This document shows, one piece after another, positions 17,952 through 26,537 of a stretch of DNA of 64,000 nucleotides. Where the stretch lies: NCBI GenBank assembly GCA_947501265.1, contig CANMVY010000001.1, forward strand, positions 186,001-250,000, in the 5' to 3' direction. Origin of the DNA: Bacteroidota bacterium (GTDB lineage Bacteria; Bacteroidota; Bacteroidia; UBA7662; CANHCV01). The notes beneath the pieces were generated by a model that worked only from the letters and a program-made list of their open reading frames with translations, searched no databases and was not told the origin of the DNA. A program made the position numbers and the translations under genes. The first letter of the stretch is position 1. Every line of letters begins with the position of its first letter.

Positions 17952-19178
17952 TCACATCAAAATTCCGGCAAGCGTGGCGCTTAAATAGGAAGCCAAGGTG
18001 CCGGCTACCAATGCACGCATTCCCAACTTGGCCAATTCGGCACGTCGCTCCGGAATCATTTCGCCAATTCCACCAATTTGCATTCCTACCGATGAAAAAT
18101 TTGCGAATCCGCAAATGGCAATGCTCGTAATCATCAATCCTTTTTCCGATACCATTTTTATGGCTCCGGTAGTCATGTTTTGAAAAGCAAAAAACTCGTT
18201 GATGGTTAACTTTTGACCCAGCAATGTAGCCGAATTGGCCACATCTTGGGAAGGAACTCCCATGGCATACGCCATCGGATAAAACAAAGTTCCAAAGATC
18301 ACGTCCAAACTTAAACCCGGAATAATCCAACCCAGCAAGTAATTGATCAGCGCAATGATGGCGATAAAACCAATGAGCATGGCAATAACGTTGATGGAAA
18401 TTTTCATACCCACCGAGGCGCCATGCGAAATGGCATCGATCACGTTGGCGTGATGGCTTTTCACTTCCAATTTCACCGAACCCATGGTGGCACTTTCTTC
18501 CGTTTCCGGGTAAAGAATTTTTGAAATGACCAAAGCCCCGGGTGCTGCCATCAAACTGGCAGCTAACAAATACTCGGCTTTGGCACCCATATTCACGTAA
18601 ACGATCAAAATTCCGCCAGCAATGCAGGCCAAACTACCGCTCATCGAAGCCAACAATTCACTTCGAGTCATGGTGGGCAAGTAAGGGCGAATCATCATTT
18701 GAGCTTCAACCTGTCCAACAAATGCGGAAGCCACGTTGCTCAAGGCTTCTGCGCCCGAAACAGGCATAATTTTTTTCATTCCTTTGGCGATTAAATTCAC
18801 CAAACGCTGCATCACTCCAAAAAAGTAAAAAATTTCGATCAAGGCGCAGACCAAAATAATGGTAGCGGTTACGCTAAAGGCAAAAACGAATCCGCCTTGA
18901 CTGTAATCCAAAACACCGGTTGGAGTTCCTACCTGTACCCCGCGAAAAACAAAGGCAGCACCTTCTTTGGCAAACATTTCAATTTTCTGCATCACTCCCC
19001 CAATTTGTTGGAAAAACCAGGTAACCGGTGGGATTTTTAAGACGGAAATGGCAATGATGATTTGCAACAATAAACCGGAAACGACCAACCGAACGTTGAT
19101 TTTTTTTCGATTGTTTGAAAACAAAAAGGCTATTCCGAGAATGAGAATAATACCGAGCAGACCTTGAAATCGTTCCAT
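17952..19178 (-). CDS. Concentrative nucleoside transporter (NupC/CNT family)
   Basis: A 408-residue inner-membrane protein with 9-10 spans. Family markers: the N-terminal hydrophobic pair, GVMQRLVNLIAKGMKKIMPVSG, the substrate-site loop SAFVGQVEAQMMIRPYL with the GQxE motif, and near the end ICGFANFSSVGMQIGG. It should import nucleosides with a proton or sodium gradient. Sodium versus proton coupling cannot be read here. Single gene transcribed away from the LD-carboxypeptidase gene end, with its own near-consensus promoter. Confidence 0.93.
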   Translation of the reverse strand: MERFQGLLGIILILGIAFLFSNNRKKINVRLVVSGLLLQIIIAISVLKIPPVTWFFQQIGGVMQKIEMFAKEGAAFVFRGVQVGTPTGVLDYSQGGFVFAFSVTATIILVCALIEIFYFFGVMQRLVNLIAKGMKKIMPVSGAEALSNVASAFVGQVEAQMMIRPYLPTMTRSELLASMSGSLACIAGGILIVYVNMGAKAEYLLAASLMAAPGALVISKILYPETEESATMGSVKLEVKSHHANVIDAISHGASVGMKISINVIAMLIGFIAIIALINYLLGWIIPGLSLDVIFGTLFYPMAYAMGVPSQDVANSATLLGQKLTINEFFAFQNMTTGAIKMVSEKGLMITSIAICGFANFSSVGMQIGGIGEMIPERRAELAKLGMRALVAGTLASYLSATLAGILM

Positions 19179-19182
19179 GGTG

Positions 19183-19190
19183 CTAAATTA
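19183..19190 (-). promoter_or_regulatory. Candidate -7 element for the nucleoside transporter
   Basis: TAATTTAG (five of six consensus positions) ends exactly four bases before the ATG at 19178. Confidence 0.45.
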
Positions 19191-19212
19191 AGAAGATTAA
19201 GGTTAAATTAAC

Positions 19213-20100
19213 TCAACCCACATGGAATTCCACCGATCGGCCTAAGCGAACCGGCAACTGATGGGAAATATGGCCGAAAGGGGCACCAAATGAAACCGGG
19301 TAATGATATTCCGATACGGCCTCCCAAACAACCTCTTCTACACTTTTCCCAAAAGGAACCTGATGGTCTTTCATATCGGTGAGCCCGCCCACCACCAAAC
19401 CGACAATTTTTTTCAATCGGCCAGATCGTTTCAGGGTTTCCATCAATCGATCGATATGGTAAATGTATTCATCCAAATCTTCGATCAATAAAATCTTATC
19501 CTTATAATCGAACTCTGAAACGGAATCGATGTTTGAAACCAAAACCGATAGGTTACCACCTACCAAAATTCCTTTTGCTTCACCTTTTCGGTGAAAAGAT
19601 TGATTTTCCCACGACCAGTTCCAGGCCTTTCCCGATGCAATATCTAATGTTGGTTGAATGCCTTTCTGGATTTTTCCATCTTTCAGAAAATTCAACAACA
19701 TTTCTCCGTGAACGGTAGGAATTCCTCTTTTAGATGCCTTGGCATGAATGATGCTAACATCACTGAAGCCGATCAAAGGTTTGGGGCGCTTGATCCAAAA
19801 ATCCCAATCGATAAGTTCAACCATTTTTATGCTACCGTATCCTCCTCGAACCGCCCAAAGGGCATCTACTTCCGGATCGTGCAAAAAGTCGTTGAATTCC
19901 AGAGCCTTTTGTTCACCCGTGCCGGCCAACTGTCCGAATTTCTCATCGATATTTCCCGCCAATTTCACTTCAATTCCTTGGGAATTTAACCATTGAATGG
20001 CGGGTTGTAGGGCTTCTAAGTCCATCCAACGAGCTGTTGCAACTAAACCTACGGTTGAAATCGAATGAAACCGCTCCTCTTGTCCGAATAATTGGGTCAT
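19213..20100 (-). CDS. LD-carboxypeptidase (peptidase family S66)
   Basis: A 295-residue hydrolase that by family removes the terminal D-Ala from murein tetrapeptides during recycling. The nucleophile region AVRGGYGSIKMVELID, the glutamate region ILLIEDLDEYIYHIDR and the histidine region GAPFGHISHQLPVRLG line up with the Ser-Glu-His triad of S66. No signal peptide, consistent with cytosolic recycling. I prefer the ATG at 20100 to a TTG two codons upstream because the -7-like element would overlap the latter. Divergent from ychF with 48 bases between the starts. Confidence 0.92.
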   Translation of the reverse strand: MTQLFGQEERFHSISTVGLVATARWMDLEALQPAIQWLNSQGIEVKLAGNIDEKFGQLAGTGEQKALEFNDFLHDPEVDALWAVRGGYGSIKMVELIDWDFWIKRPKPLIGFSDVSIIHAKASKRGIPTVHGEMLLNFLKDGKIQKGIQPTLDIASGKAWNWSWENQSFHRKGEAKGILVGGNLSVLVSNIDSVSEFDYKDKILLIEDLDEYIYHIDRLMETLKRSGRLKKIVGLVVGGLTDMKDHQVPFGKSVEEVVWEAVSEYHYPVSFGAPFGHISHQLPVRLGRSVEFHVG

Positions 20101-20103
20101 GCA

Positions 20104-20111
20104 CAAAGTAA
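20104..20111 (-). promoter_or_regulatory. Candidate -7 element for the LD-carboxypeptidase gene
   Basis: TTACTTTG (five of six positions) ends three bases before the ATG at 20100. Confidence 0.4.
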
Positions 20112-20126
20112 ACTAAAATTATCGTT

Positions 20127-20134
20127 TACCTTTG
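20127..20134 (+). promoter_or_regulatory. -7 element for ychF
   Basis: Perfect TACCTTTG, 14 bases before the ychF ATG; supports the start at 20149 over an upstream in-frame codon inside the divergent gene. Confidence 0.6.
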
Positions 20135-20148
20135 TGAAAATTTTTTTT

Positions 20149-21252
20149 ATGGCTCTAAAATGCGGTATTGTAGGATTGCCCAACGTAGGGAAATCGACCT
20201 TATTCAACTGTTTATCGAATGCGAAGGCCCAAGCGGCGAATTTTCCATTTTGTACCATCGAACCAAATTTAGGGGTAATTACCGTACCCGATGCCCGTTT
20301 AAATGCTTTGGTGGAAATTGTAAATCCACAAAATACCCAACCTGCCACCGTAGAAATTGTGGATATTGCCGGATTGGTACAGGGAGCATCTCGTGGTGAA
20401 GGACTTGGAAATAAGTTCTTGGCGAACATTCGCGAAACGAATGCCATCTTGCACGTTGTGCGTTGCTTCGACGATCCAAACATTGTTCACGTTCATGGAA
20501 ACGTAGATCCCATTCGCGATAAAGAAATCATCGATACCGAACTTCAATTGAAAGATATGGAGTCGGTGGAAAAGAAACTTCAGAAGGTGGAACGTGCAGC
20601 AAAAACTGGCGATAAAGATGCCAAGAAAGCCTTTGAGGTTTTGACTGAATTTAAAAACACCTTAGCCCAAGGAAAATCGGCCCGCCAACTCGAAACTTCC
20701 CCGGAAGATCGGGAGCACATTGCCGATTTGTATTTGCTAACCGACAAGCCGGTTTTGTACGTTTGTAACATCGACGAGAACGACTTGAAAAAAGGCGGAT
20801 CAAACGCTTGGGTAGAGTCGGTAAAATCCATGGCGGCGGCAGAGGGCGCTGGTGTGATGATTGTTTCTGCTGCGGTGGAAGCCGATATTGCTGAAATGGA
20901 AAGCTTTGAAGACCGTCAGGTATTCTTGGAGGAATACGGATTAAAAGAGAGCGGAATGGAGCAATTGATTCGTGCCGCCTACGATTTGCTCAACTTACAA
21001 ACGTATTTCACGGCAGGCGAAAAAGAGGTTCGCGCTTGGACAATCCACAAAGGATCTACTGCCCCTCAGGCCGCCGGAGAAATTCACACCGATTTTGAAA
21101 AAGGATTCATTCGTGCGGAAGTCATCAAGTACGACGATTTCATCCAATTCAAAAGCTGGGCTGCCTGTCGAGACAATGGAAAAATTTCGGTAGAGGGAAA
21201 AACGTATATTGTTCAAGATGGAGATTTAATGTTGTTCCGCTTCAATGTTTGA
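20149..21252 (+). CDS. ychF: Redox-regulated ATPase YchF (Obg family)
   Basis: A 367-residue P-loop protein of normal length. Walker A GLPNVGKST is at residues 9-17, the switch/Walker B region is VEIVDIAGLVQGASRGEGLG, and the base-recognition site reads NIDE in place of NKxD, the change that makes YchF prefer ATP to GTP. A coiled-coil insertion (VEKKLQKVERAAKTGDKDA) and a C-terminal TGS domain (RAWTIHKGSTAPQAAGEIH) complete the family layout. It associates with ribosomes. The start at 20149 gives the canonical MALKCGIVG opening. Confidence 0.97.
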   Translation: MALKCGIVGLPNVGKSTLFNCLSNAKAQAANFPFCTIEPNLGVITVPDARLNALVEIVNPQNTQPATVEIVDIAGLVQGASRGEGLGNKFLANIRETNAILHVVRCFDDPNIVHVHGNVDPIRDKEIIDTELQLKDMESVEKKLQKVERAAKTGDKDAKKAFEVLTEFKNTLAQGKSARQLETSPEDREHIADLYLLTDKPVLYVCNIDENDLKKGGSNAWVESVKSMAAAEGAGVMIVSAAVEADIAEMESFEDRQVFLEEYGLKESGMEQLIRAAYDLLNLQTYFTAGEKEVRAWTIHKGSTAPQAAGEIHTDFEKGFIRAEVIKYDDFIQFKSWAACRDNGKISVEGKTYIVQDGDLMLFRFNV

Positions 21253-21255
21253 TGC

Positions 21256-22125
21256 ATGAGAATTGCCTTTCTTCTGTTGGTTTTGGTTTCAACCCTAAAG
21301 GGATGGAGTCAATACCAACCGTGGAAAAACATTGAACCGGGCGTTCACCAATTTCGGGGCTTATTTCCTCCGTTGCGCAATACTTTTTTGGTTGAAGTGG
21401 GGAAGGATGGATATTTTTTAATCAATACACCCTTCAACTCGCCGGATCAAGCTGCCATGATGAATTCCATTCGAACGGATTTTCCGGGAAAGAAATTAAA
21501 GGCGCTGTTCGTATTGGAGAATGATTATGCCTCGGCGGCAGGCGCCTTTTTGGTCACTTCCGCCTTGGGAAAAGTACCCATTTATTCCGCTAGCAACTTG
21601 GATTTTTCCGAGGAGGAAAAACAAGCTTATTTGTCTAAAAATCCGAAAAATCAAGAAGCGGGTAAACTGCCCCCTCCCCTCTCTTCCAATAAATCTTTCG
21701 CTTTTCAATTCGGAAAACTAACCTTGAAAAGTTTTGGGGGAAACTGTGGTGAACCCAGTTTTTACATTTCTGTTCAACCCTCTGGCACCTTATTTGGTCC
21801 GTCAAAATGGCTGGAAATGCCTTTCCCGATTTCGAATTCTTGGACCTATAAATCCATGATTTCCAATTACCAACAACTGTTATCCCAAAATCCCAGCCGA
21901 ATTTTTGGAGGACTTTCTTCCGAACCTTTTCCCAAGTACCGTGTTTGGGAAATGCTTAGAAATTGGGAAGCATGGAAAGCAGATTACGATGAACGGAAGA
22001 AGGAGAAAATGACATTGGAAGAATTTCGTAAAAGCATTGAACAACGAAAAAATCTTTACCCTTGGGTACCGAACGGTGAAAAAAGTTTGGAAATTCTCTG
22101 GAAAATTGGGTTGAAAGCCCTTTGA
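21256..22125 (+). CDS. Secreted metallo-beta-lactamase-like protein lacking the metal motif
   Basis: A 289-residue protein with an N-terminal signal peptide (about 1-19). The order of blocks copies an MBL-fold hydrolase: NTFLVEVGKDGYFLINTPFN, then FPGKKLKALFVL, then at residues 85-97 a segment that should be the HxHxDH metal loop but reads LENDYASAAGA, then VPIYSASNLDF, and later PSGTLFGPSKWLEMPFP where the family has its product-site aspartate strand. None of the metal-ligand histidines is present, so catalysis by the normal zinc mechanism is unlikely. It starts four bases after ychF. The fold assignment is inference from block order. Confidence 0.7.
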   Translation: MRIAFLLLVLVSTLKGWSQYQPWKNIEPGVHQFRGLFPPLRNTFLVEVGKDGYFLINTPFNSPDQAAMMNSIRTDFPGKKLKALFVLENDYASAAGAFLVTSALGKVPIYSASNLDFSEEEKQAYLSKNPKNQEAGKLPPPLSSNKSFAFQFGKLTLKSFGGNCGEPSFYISVQPSGTLFGPSKWLEMPFPISNSWTYKSMISNYQQLLSQNPSRIFGGLSSEPFPKYRVWEMLRNWEAWKADYDERKKEKMTLEEFRKSIEQRKNLYPWVPNGEKSLEILWKIGLKAL

Positions 22126-22148
22126 AAATCACAATTATATTACCTTTG
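22121..22148 (+). promoter_or_regulatory. Promoter of the terC gene
   Basis: TTTG at 22121-22124 and a perfect TACCTTTG at 22141-22148 with a 16-base spacer (slightly short). The -7 element ends four bases before the ATG at 22153. Confidence 0.6.
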
Positions 22149-22152
22149 AATC

Positions 22153-22896
22153 ATGGATATTATTGCACCACTTTTTACCCTTGAAGGATGGATCAGTCTC
22201 TTAGCCTTAACGGTTTTAGAGATTGTATTAGGAATCGATAACATCATTTTCATTTCCATTCTAACGGATAAGCTTCCATCGGCCATGAAGAAGCAAGCTC
22301 GTTTTTGGGGACTGGTTGGTGCTTTGGTGATGCGAATAATATTGTTGAGTTTCATCAGTTTCTTAACGGGAATGACTTCTACCTTATTCACCTTGGCTGA
22401 ATTTGATTTTTCGGGAAGAGACCTCATTTTACTTTCAGGCGGTTTGTTTCTATTGTACAAATCAGCCGTGGAATTGCACGAAAAAATCAATAAACCTCAT
22501 CACACGGCTGGAAGTGGAAAGCAAGTTCAAAGTTTCGCTTCTGCGATCACCCAAATCATATTAATTGATATCGTTTTTTCCTTCGATTCGATTTTAACGG
22601 CAATAGCCATTTCCAACATCAAAGCGATCATGATTGGGGCCGTTGTAATTTCCATGATCATCATGATTATTTTTTCTGGTGCTGTTGCCGAATTCATCAA
22701 CCGTCGCCCAACCATGAAGATTTTAGCCCTAACCTTTTTGTTGATGATTGGGGGCATTTTGGTTTTGGAAGCTTTTCATTCTTCCATCTCGAAAAATTAT
22801 TTGTACACCGCCTTGGCCTTTTCGTTTACGGTAGAACTGCTCAATAGCCGGATGCAGAAAAAAATGAAACAGTCGGAAAAAGAGCAAAAACATTGA
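22153..22896 (+). CDS. TerC-family integral membrane protein
   Basis: A 247-residue protein with about seven membrane spans. The two acidic family motifs are present: EIVLGIDNIIFIS in the first third and DIVFSFDSILTAIA in the middle. TerC/Alx proteins are linked to metal (notably manganese) export and tellurium resistance in some bacteria; the substrate here is not evident. Coupled to the downstream acyltransferase by a TTGA overlap. It has its own promoter and is probably the first gene of a two-gene unit. Confidence 0.92.
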   Translation: MDIIAPLFTLEGWISLLALTVLEIVLGIDNIIFISILTDKLPSAMKKQARFWGLVGALVMRIILLSFISFLTGMTSTLFTLAEFDFSGRDLILLSGGLFLLYKSAVELHEKINKPHHTAGSGKQVQSFASAITQIILIDIVFSFDSILTAIAISNIKAIMIGAVVISMIIMIIFSGAVAEFINRRPTMKILALTFLLMIGGILVLEAFHSSISKNYLYTALAFSFTVELLNSRMQKKMKQSEKEQKH

Positions 22897-23753
22897 TCGA
22901 ATACGGATTTTTCCGCTTTGTCATTGCCCTTGTTTCCATCCTTCCTTGGAAAATCGTTGAGTTTTTTGCTTTTGGCACTTCGGTCTTATTCCTTATTTTT
23001 CCTTACCGAAAATCGACCATCGACGCCAACCTGATTCGTTGTTTTCCTCATTTTTCAGAACAGGAGATTTCAAAAATTCGCAAAAAATACTACCAATTCC
23101 TAAGTCGATTGTTTTGGGAAACGCTCAAAGGGTATTCCGTTCCTCACCAACAAGCGAAAAAAAGGTTTTTTTTCAAAAACCCGGAAGTCGTTCAACAATT
23201 CTTGAACGCAAACAAATCGGTCATTGGATTAGCAGCCCACTATGGAAATTGGGAATTGGGAGCATTGAGTTCGGGTTTATTTTTTCACCGCGTCATTGGC
23301 TTGTACAAGCCCATCAAAAACCAACGAATTAACCGATTTGTACGCCAGAGACGAGGTCAATTTGGACTTCAGCTTGGAGCCATTGAACACACCCATCGCA
23401 TATTTGCAAAAAATCAAAATCCAGCTCATTTGTTTTTGCTTGTAGCCGATCAACAGCCCAGCAACCGAGAAAAAGCCATTTGGGTTGATTTTTTTGGTCA
23501 GGAAACGCCTTGCTTGCACGGAGCAGAAATGTACGGCCAACGGTTCAACATGCCGGTGGTTTTTATTGATATCATCCCCAAATCATTTGGGAAATACGAA
23601 GCACATTTCATCCCTATTTCCGAAGATGCATCCTCCTTGCAACCTGGTGAACTAACCCAAACGTTTATGTCACAGGTAGAAAATCGTATTCGAATTCACC
23701 CCGAACATTGGTTGTGGTCGCACCGCAGATGGAAATGGAACAAAAACAAATAA
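22893..23753 (+). CDS. Lipid A biosynthesis acyltransferase (LpxL/HtrB-like)
   Basis: A 286-residue inner-membrane acyltransferase with an N-terminal hydrophobic anchor. The HX4E catalytic motif is AAHYGNWELG; the later DQQPSNREKAIWVDFFGQ and CLHGAEMY and the closing PEHWLWSHRRWKW segment are typical of the LpxL/LpxM family that adds secondary acyl chains to lipid A. The start is a TTG (22893) overlapping the TGA of terC (TTGA), so it depends on translational coupling; no ATG start lies nearby. Confidence 0.92.
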   Translation: MIEYGFFRFVIALVSILPWKIVEFFAFGTSVLFLIFPYRKSTIDANLIRCFPHFSEQEISKIRKKYYQFLSRLFWETLKGYSVPHQQAKKRFFFKNPEVVQQFLNANKSVIGLAAHYGNWELGALSSGLFFHRVIGLYKPIKNQRINRFVRQRRGQFGLQLGAIEHTHRIFAKNQNPAHLFLLVADQQPSNREKAIWVDFFGQETPCLHGAEMYGQRFNMPVVFIDIIPKSFGKYEAHFIPISEDASSLQPGELTQTFMSQVENRIRIHPEHWLWSHRRWKWNKNK

Positions 23754-23773
23754 CTTTACACAAATTTCAAACC

Positions 23774-24718
23774 ATGAAAAAATTATTTACCCTATCATTC
23801 CTGTTCATTTCTCTTTTGGGAAATGCTCAAATTTGGCGTTTCACCCATTCTTCTGGCACTTACACTCCGCTTCCAGCCAATTTACCCAGCTTGGTTTCAC
23901 CAGGATGGGACGATGAGTACGTGCCCATTACCCTTCCTTTCAATTTTACATTGAGAACGGTTACTTCTAACCAATGGATTTTAGATACCTGGGGATTGAT
24001 CATCGATGATTCAACCTCGGAGACAGCGGCCATCATCCCATTCTCTTGCGATGTTCAAGATCGAGGAAACTTATCGGGAACCACGGGTGTTTCACCCATT
24101 CGCATGCAAACAAGTGGAACAACACCCAATCAAATTGTGAAGATTGAATTTGTTAATGCAGGTTTTTACAGCGGCGATTCAACGGAATTTGTAAACTTCC
24201 AAGTTTGGATTTACGAAAACAATACCGTTGAATATCGTTTTGGTCCCAATTCTTACCTCACGGGCACCAATGCATTCGATGGTTCCACAGGACCCATCAT
24301 TGGGATTGCTAACGATTTAACCAACGGCCTTGATGAGCTCTATTTATTGGATAGCATTGCTGCAAGTCCAGTCATGGTGTTTCTTCAAAATGCTGCTGCA
24401 CCGGTAGAATTGGATGATGCGCCTGCTAGTGGAAAAATCTACCGCTTTGAAAAAACGACTCCAGCCAATAGTCTGTCATTGGACGAGCAAAAAACAAAGG
24501 CTTATCCCAATCCCGCCAATGATTTCCTGGTTTTCTCCCAAGTCCAAAACGGAGATTTGATTTCGCTTCAGAACATGGCGGGCCAAATCGTTTGGAGCGA
24601 ACAAGCCCAAAATTCGACGGTTGAAATTCCGGTTTCGGAATTGCCAAACGGACTCTATTTGCTTTCCAAGAAAAGCAAAACAGGAAACACGGTTGAAAAA
24701 GTGATGATTCAACACTAA
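23774..24718 (+). CDS. Secreted protein with type IX secretion sorting domain
   Basis: A 314-residue protein with a Sec signal peptide ending about residue 21 (LLGNAQ) and a C-terminal sorting domain of about 75 residues (AYPNPANDFLVF, NMAGQIVWSE, LPNGLYLLSKK, ending VEKVMIQH), the type A pattern recognised by the Bacteroidota type IX system. The central part is beta-rich with no motif I recognise. It should be exported and cleaved or anchored at the cell surface. I chose the ATG at 23774, the only one that gives a signal peptide. A strong terminator follows. Confidence 0.85.
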   Translation: MKKLFTLSFLFISLLGNAQIWRFTHSSGTYTPLPANLPSLVSPGWDDEYVPITLPFNFTLRTVTSNQWILDTWGLIIDDSTSETAAIIPFSCDVQDRGNLSGTTGVSPIRMQTSGTTPNQIVKIEFVNAGFYSGDSTEFVNFQVWIYENNTVEYRFGPNSYLTGTNAFDGSTGPIIGIANDLTNGLDELYLLDSIAASPVMVFLQNAAAPVELDDAPASGKIYRFEKTTPANSLSLDEQKTKAYPNPANDFLVFSQVQNGDLISLQNMAGQIVWSEQAQNSTVEIPVSELPNGLYLLSKKSKTGNTVEKVMIQH

Positions 24719-24724
24719 ACTAGA

Positions 24725-24755
24725 AATCCCCCGAAAGCTTTCGGGGGATTTTTTT
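24725..24755 (+). terminator. Rho-independent terminator after the T9SS cargo gene
   Basis: A perfect 13+13 inverted repeat centred on AAGCTT (24725-24737 / 24738-24750) with a CCCCC/GGGGG core, then a T-run. Confidence 0.9.
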
Positions 24756-24810
24756 ATGAAAAAACTCAAACACTGAAGCGATTAAAAATGTTTATCCTTC
24801 AGGTTCATTG

Positions 24811-24818
24811 TACTTTTG
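24811..24818 (+). promoter_or_regulatory. -7 element four bases before bshA
   Basis: Perfect TACTTTTG match (TAnnTTTG) ending four bases before the ATG at 24823; predicts a leaderless transcript. Confidence 0.6.
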
Positions 24819-24822
24819 ATTT

Positions 24823-25953
24823 ATGAAAATAGGGGTTGTTTGTTATCCAACGTACGGAGGTTCCGGAGTTATCGCTACGGAATTAGGAAAAGCCATGGCC
24901 AGAGCCGGGCACGAGATTCATTTCATATCCTACGCACAACCTGCCCGGTTGGATGCCTTTACCGAAAACGTTTATTTTCATGAAGTCAACTCCATCAAAT
25001 ATCCGTTATTCGAACACGAGCCCTACGTTTTGGCCCTCGCCTCCAAATTGGTAGATGTGGTTCAATACGAAAAATTGGAGATTCTTCATATTCACTACGC
25101 TATTCCTCACGCTACCGCTGCCTTTTTGGCTCAATCCATTCTGAGAGAAAAGGGCATCAATATTCCTTTTGTTACCACCTTGCACGGGACCGATATTACC
25201 ATTGTTGGGAAAGACGCAACGTTTGAACCCGTGGTATCTTTCAGCATCAATCATTCCGATGGAGTAACTGCTGTGTCAGAATCATTGAAGTCAGACACCC
25301 TGAAACACTTTCACGTTGGAAAAGAAATCAAGGTCATTCCCAATTTTATCGATTTTACTCGTTTTAAATATTCACCAAAAGACCACTTCAAAACAGCGAT
25401 TGCCCCAAACGGAGAAAAAATTCTGGTTCACACTTCGAACTTTAGGAAGGTGAAGCGCATTGACCACGTGATTGAAATTTTTGCCAAAGTGCGGGCCGCA
25501 ATTCCGTCCAAGTTATTGCTGGTTGGCGACGGCCCGGAACGCAGGAATGCCGAAATGCTTTGTCGGGAATTGAACGTAACCGAAGACGTTCGATTCCTTG
25601 GAAAACAAGACGCCATTGAAGAAATTCTTTCGGTATCGGATCTTTTTCTCATGCCGTCTGAAACCGAGAGTTTCGGTTTGGCAGCTTTGGAAGCAATGGC
25701 ATGTAGAGTACCCGTTGTTTCGTCCAATACAGGTGGAATTCCAGAGGTGAATGTGGAAGGCGTTACCGGCTTTTTACGTTGCTACAAAGACGTTCAAGGC
25801 ATGGCAGACGCTGCCATTTCCCTCTTAGGAAACGATGAATTGCTATCTCGAATGAAGGAGCAGGCCTATCAGCATGCCTTGAACTTTGATATTCAAGAGA
25901 TCATGCCCCAATACATTGAATTTTACAAGCAATTTTTGGTAAAAACCAATTAA
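24823..25953 (+). CDS. bshA: N-acetyl-alpha-D-glucosaminyl L-malate synthase
   Basis: A 376-residue GT4-type glycosyltransferase that joins GlcNAc from UDP-GlcNAc to L-malate, the first step of bacillithiol synthesis. The start MKIGVVCYPTYGGSGVIATELG, the HIHYAIPHA and TLHGTDITIVG segments and the nucleotide-sugar site MPSETESFGLAALEAMACRVPVVSSNTGG are characteristic of BshA. Length is normal. bshB and bshC are not here. The final TAA is shared tail-to-tail with the convergent gene (25950-25953). Monocistronic with its own promoter. Confidence 0.95.
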   Translation: MKIGVVCYPTYGGSGVIATELGKAMARAGHEIHFISYAQPARLDAFTENVYFHEVNSIKYPLFEHEPYVLALASKLVDVVQYEKLEILHIHYAIPHATAAFLAQSILREKGINIPFVTTLHGTDITIVGKDATFEPVVSFSINHSDGVTAVSESLKSDTLKHFHVGKEIKVIPNFIDFTRFKYSPKDHFKTAIAPNGEKILVHTSNFRKVKRIDHVIEIFAKVRAAIPSKLLLVGDGPERRNAEMLCRELNVTEDVRFLGKQDAIEEILSVSDLFLMPSETESFGLAALEAMACRVPVVSSNTGGIPEVNVEGVTGFLRCYKDVQGMADAAISLLGNDELLSRMKEQAYQHALNFDIQEIMPQYIEFYKQFLVKTN

Positions 25954-26312
25954 GCAACCACGCTTCGCACGGGCATTCCTCCAGGGCGAATGAATTTGTT
26001 TTCTCCGGCTTTTGCCCAAATAGCCATGCTCACTTGTCGAAGAGCCTGAGGATTAAACTCTTCCACCAACAATTCGGGTTCCAAGCCACAACTCTCTAAA
26101 AAGTAAAATCGTACGGCAACTTCATAGGGCAATACGCCAATTTTTTGATTTCGGTAACGAACTTGCCCAACTTTCATGGGGAATAACTTCCCATCGCTCC
26201 AAACCACCTCCAACTTGGTTCCCTTTTTCAAGGGTGGATTGGGAAGTCGATCTTCAATGAGCAAGCAAATCCCTACGACGGATTTTTTTTCGCGAATAGA
26301 AAAGAAACTCAT
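25950..26312 (-). CDS. Conserved-looking hypothetical protein, 120 residues
   Basis: A 120-residue soluble protein of unknown function. It begins MSFFSIREKKSVVGICLL and holds the stretch KLFPMKVGQVRYRNQKIGVL, a basic, beta-rich region, then a helix rich in Leu/Glu. I recognise no family. The start at 26312 is set by two facts: it overlaps the TGA of a small upstream gene (ATGA), and a strong Shine-Dalgarno-like GGGAGGT lies five bases upstream, rare in this genome. It is the second gene of a two-gene unit with the 56-residue Cys-rich gene and converges on bshA. Confidence 0.7.
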   Translation of the reverse strand: MSFFSIREKKSVVGICLLIEDRLPNPPLKKGTKLEVVWSDGKLFPMKVGQVRYRNQKIGVLPYEVAVRFYFLESCGLEPELLVEEFNPQALRQVSMAIWAKAGENKFIRPGGMPVRSVVA

Positions 26313-26479
26313 GCCGCACCTCCCTGCATCATTCCGTCCATCCAGCTTCCTAAACAATCCAAATGACGCATTTCGGGTTCAGTGGAAGGAGAAACGACTC
26401 CATAACACAAATCACAAACATCTTCAGCAACCACCAAATGTTGGTTATCGCAATAGCAGGAATTTTGATTTTGTTTCAT
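26309..26479 (-). CDS. Small Cys-rich protein, 56 residues
   Basis: A 56-residue reading frame starting MKQNQNSCYCDNQHLV and ending MMQGGAA. Cys8 and Cys10 with Cys22 and Cys25 (CYC and CDLC) form two knuckle-like pairs, and Cys42 is a fifth; the pattern suggests a small zinc-binding or redox-active fold. Its stop overlaps the next gene's ATG (ATGA), which supports translation of both. I recognise no family. It has been missed by size cut-offs because it is under 60 residues. Its ATG lies inside the left arm of an inverted repeat (26477-26515). Confidence 0.62.
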   Translation of the reverse strand: MKQNQNSCYCDNQHLVVAEDVCDLCYGVVSPSTEPEMRHLDCLGSWMDGMMQGGAA

Positions 26480-26515
26480 CGCTCATTGTTTTTGATGATT
26501 CAAAATTGAGCGATG
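26477..26515 (-). repeat. Inverted repeat covering the start codon of the Cys-rich gene
   Basis: Perfect nine-base arms CATCGCTCA (26477-26485) and TGAGCGATG (26507-26515), with partly complementary inner bases (GTTTTTG against CAAAA). Read on the minus strand the right arm contains the ATG of the 56-residue gene, so a folded mRNA would hide the start. A TAnnTTTG-like CAATTTTG lies in the loop. Could also be a protein-binding operator. Confidence 0.6.
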
Positions 26516-26537
26516 CTTGCGCCATCTTATGACACAG

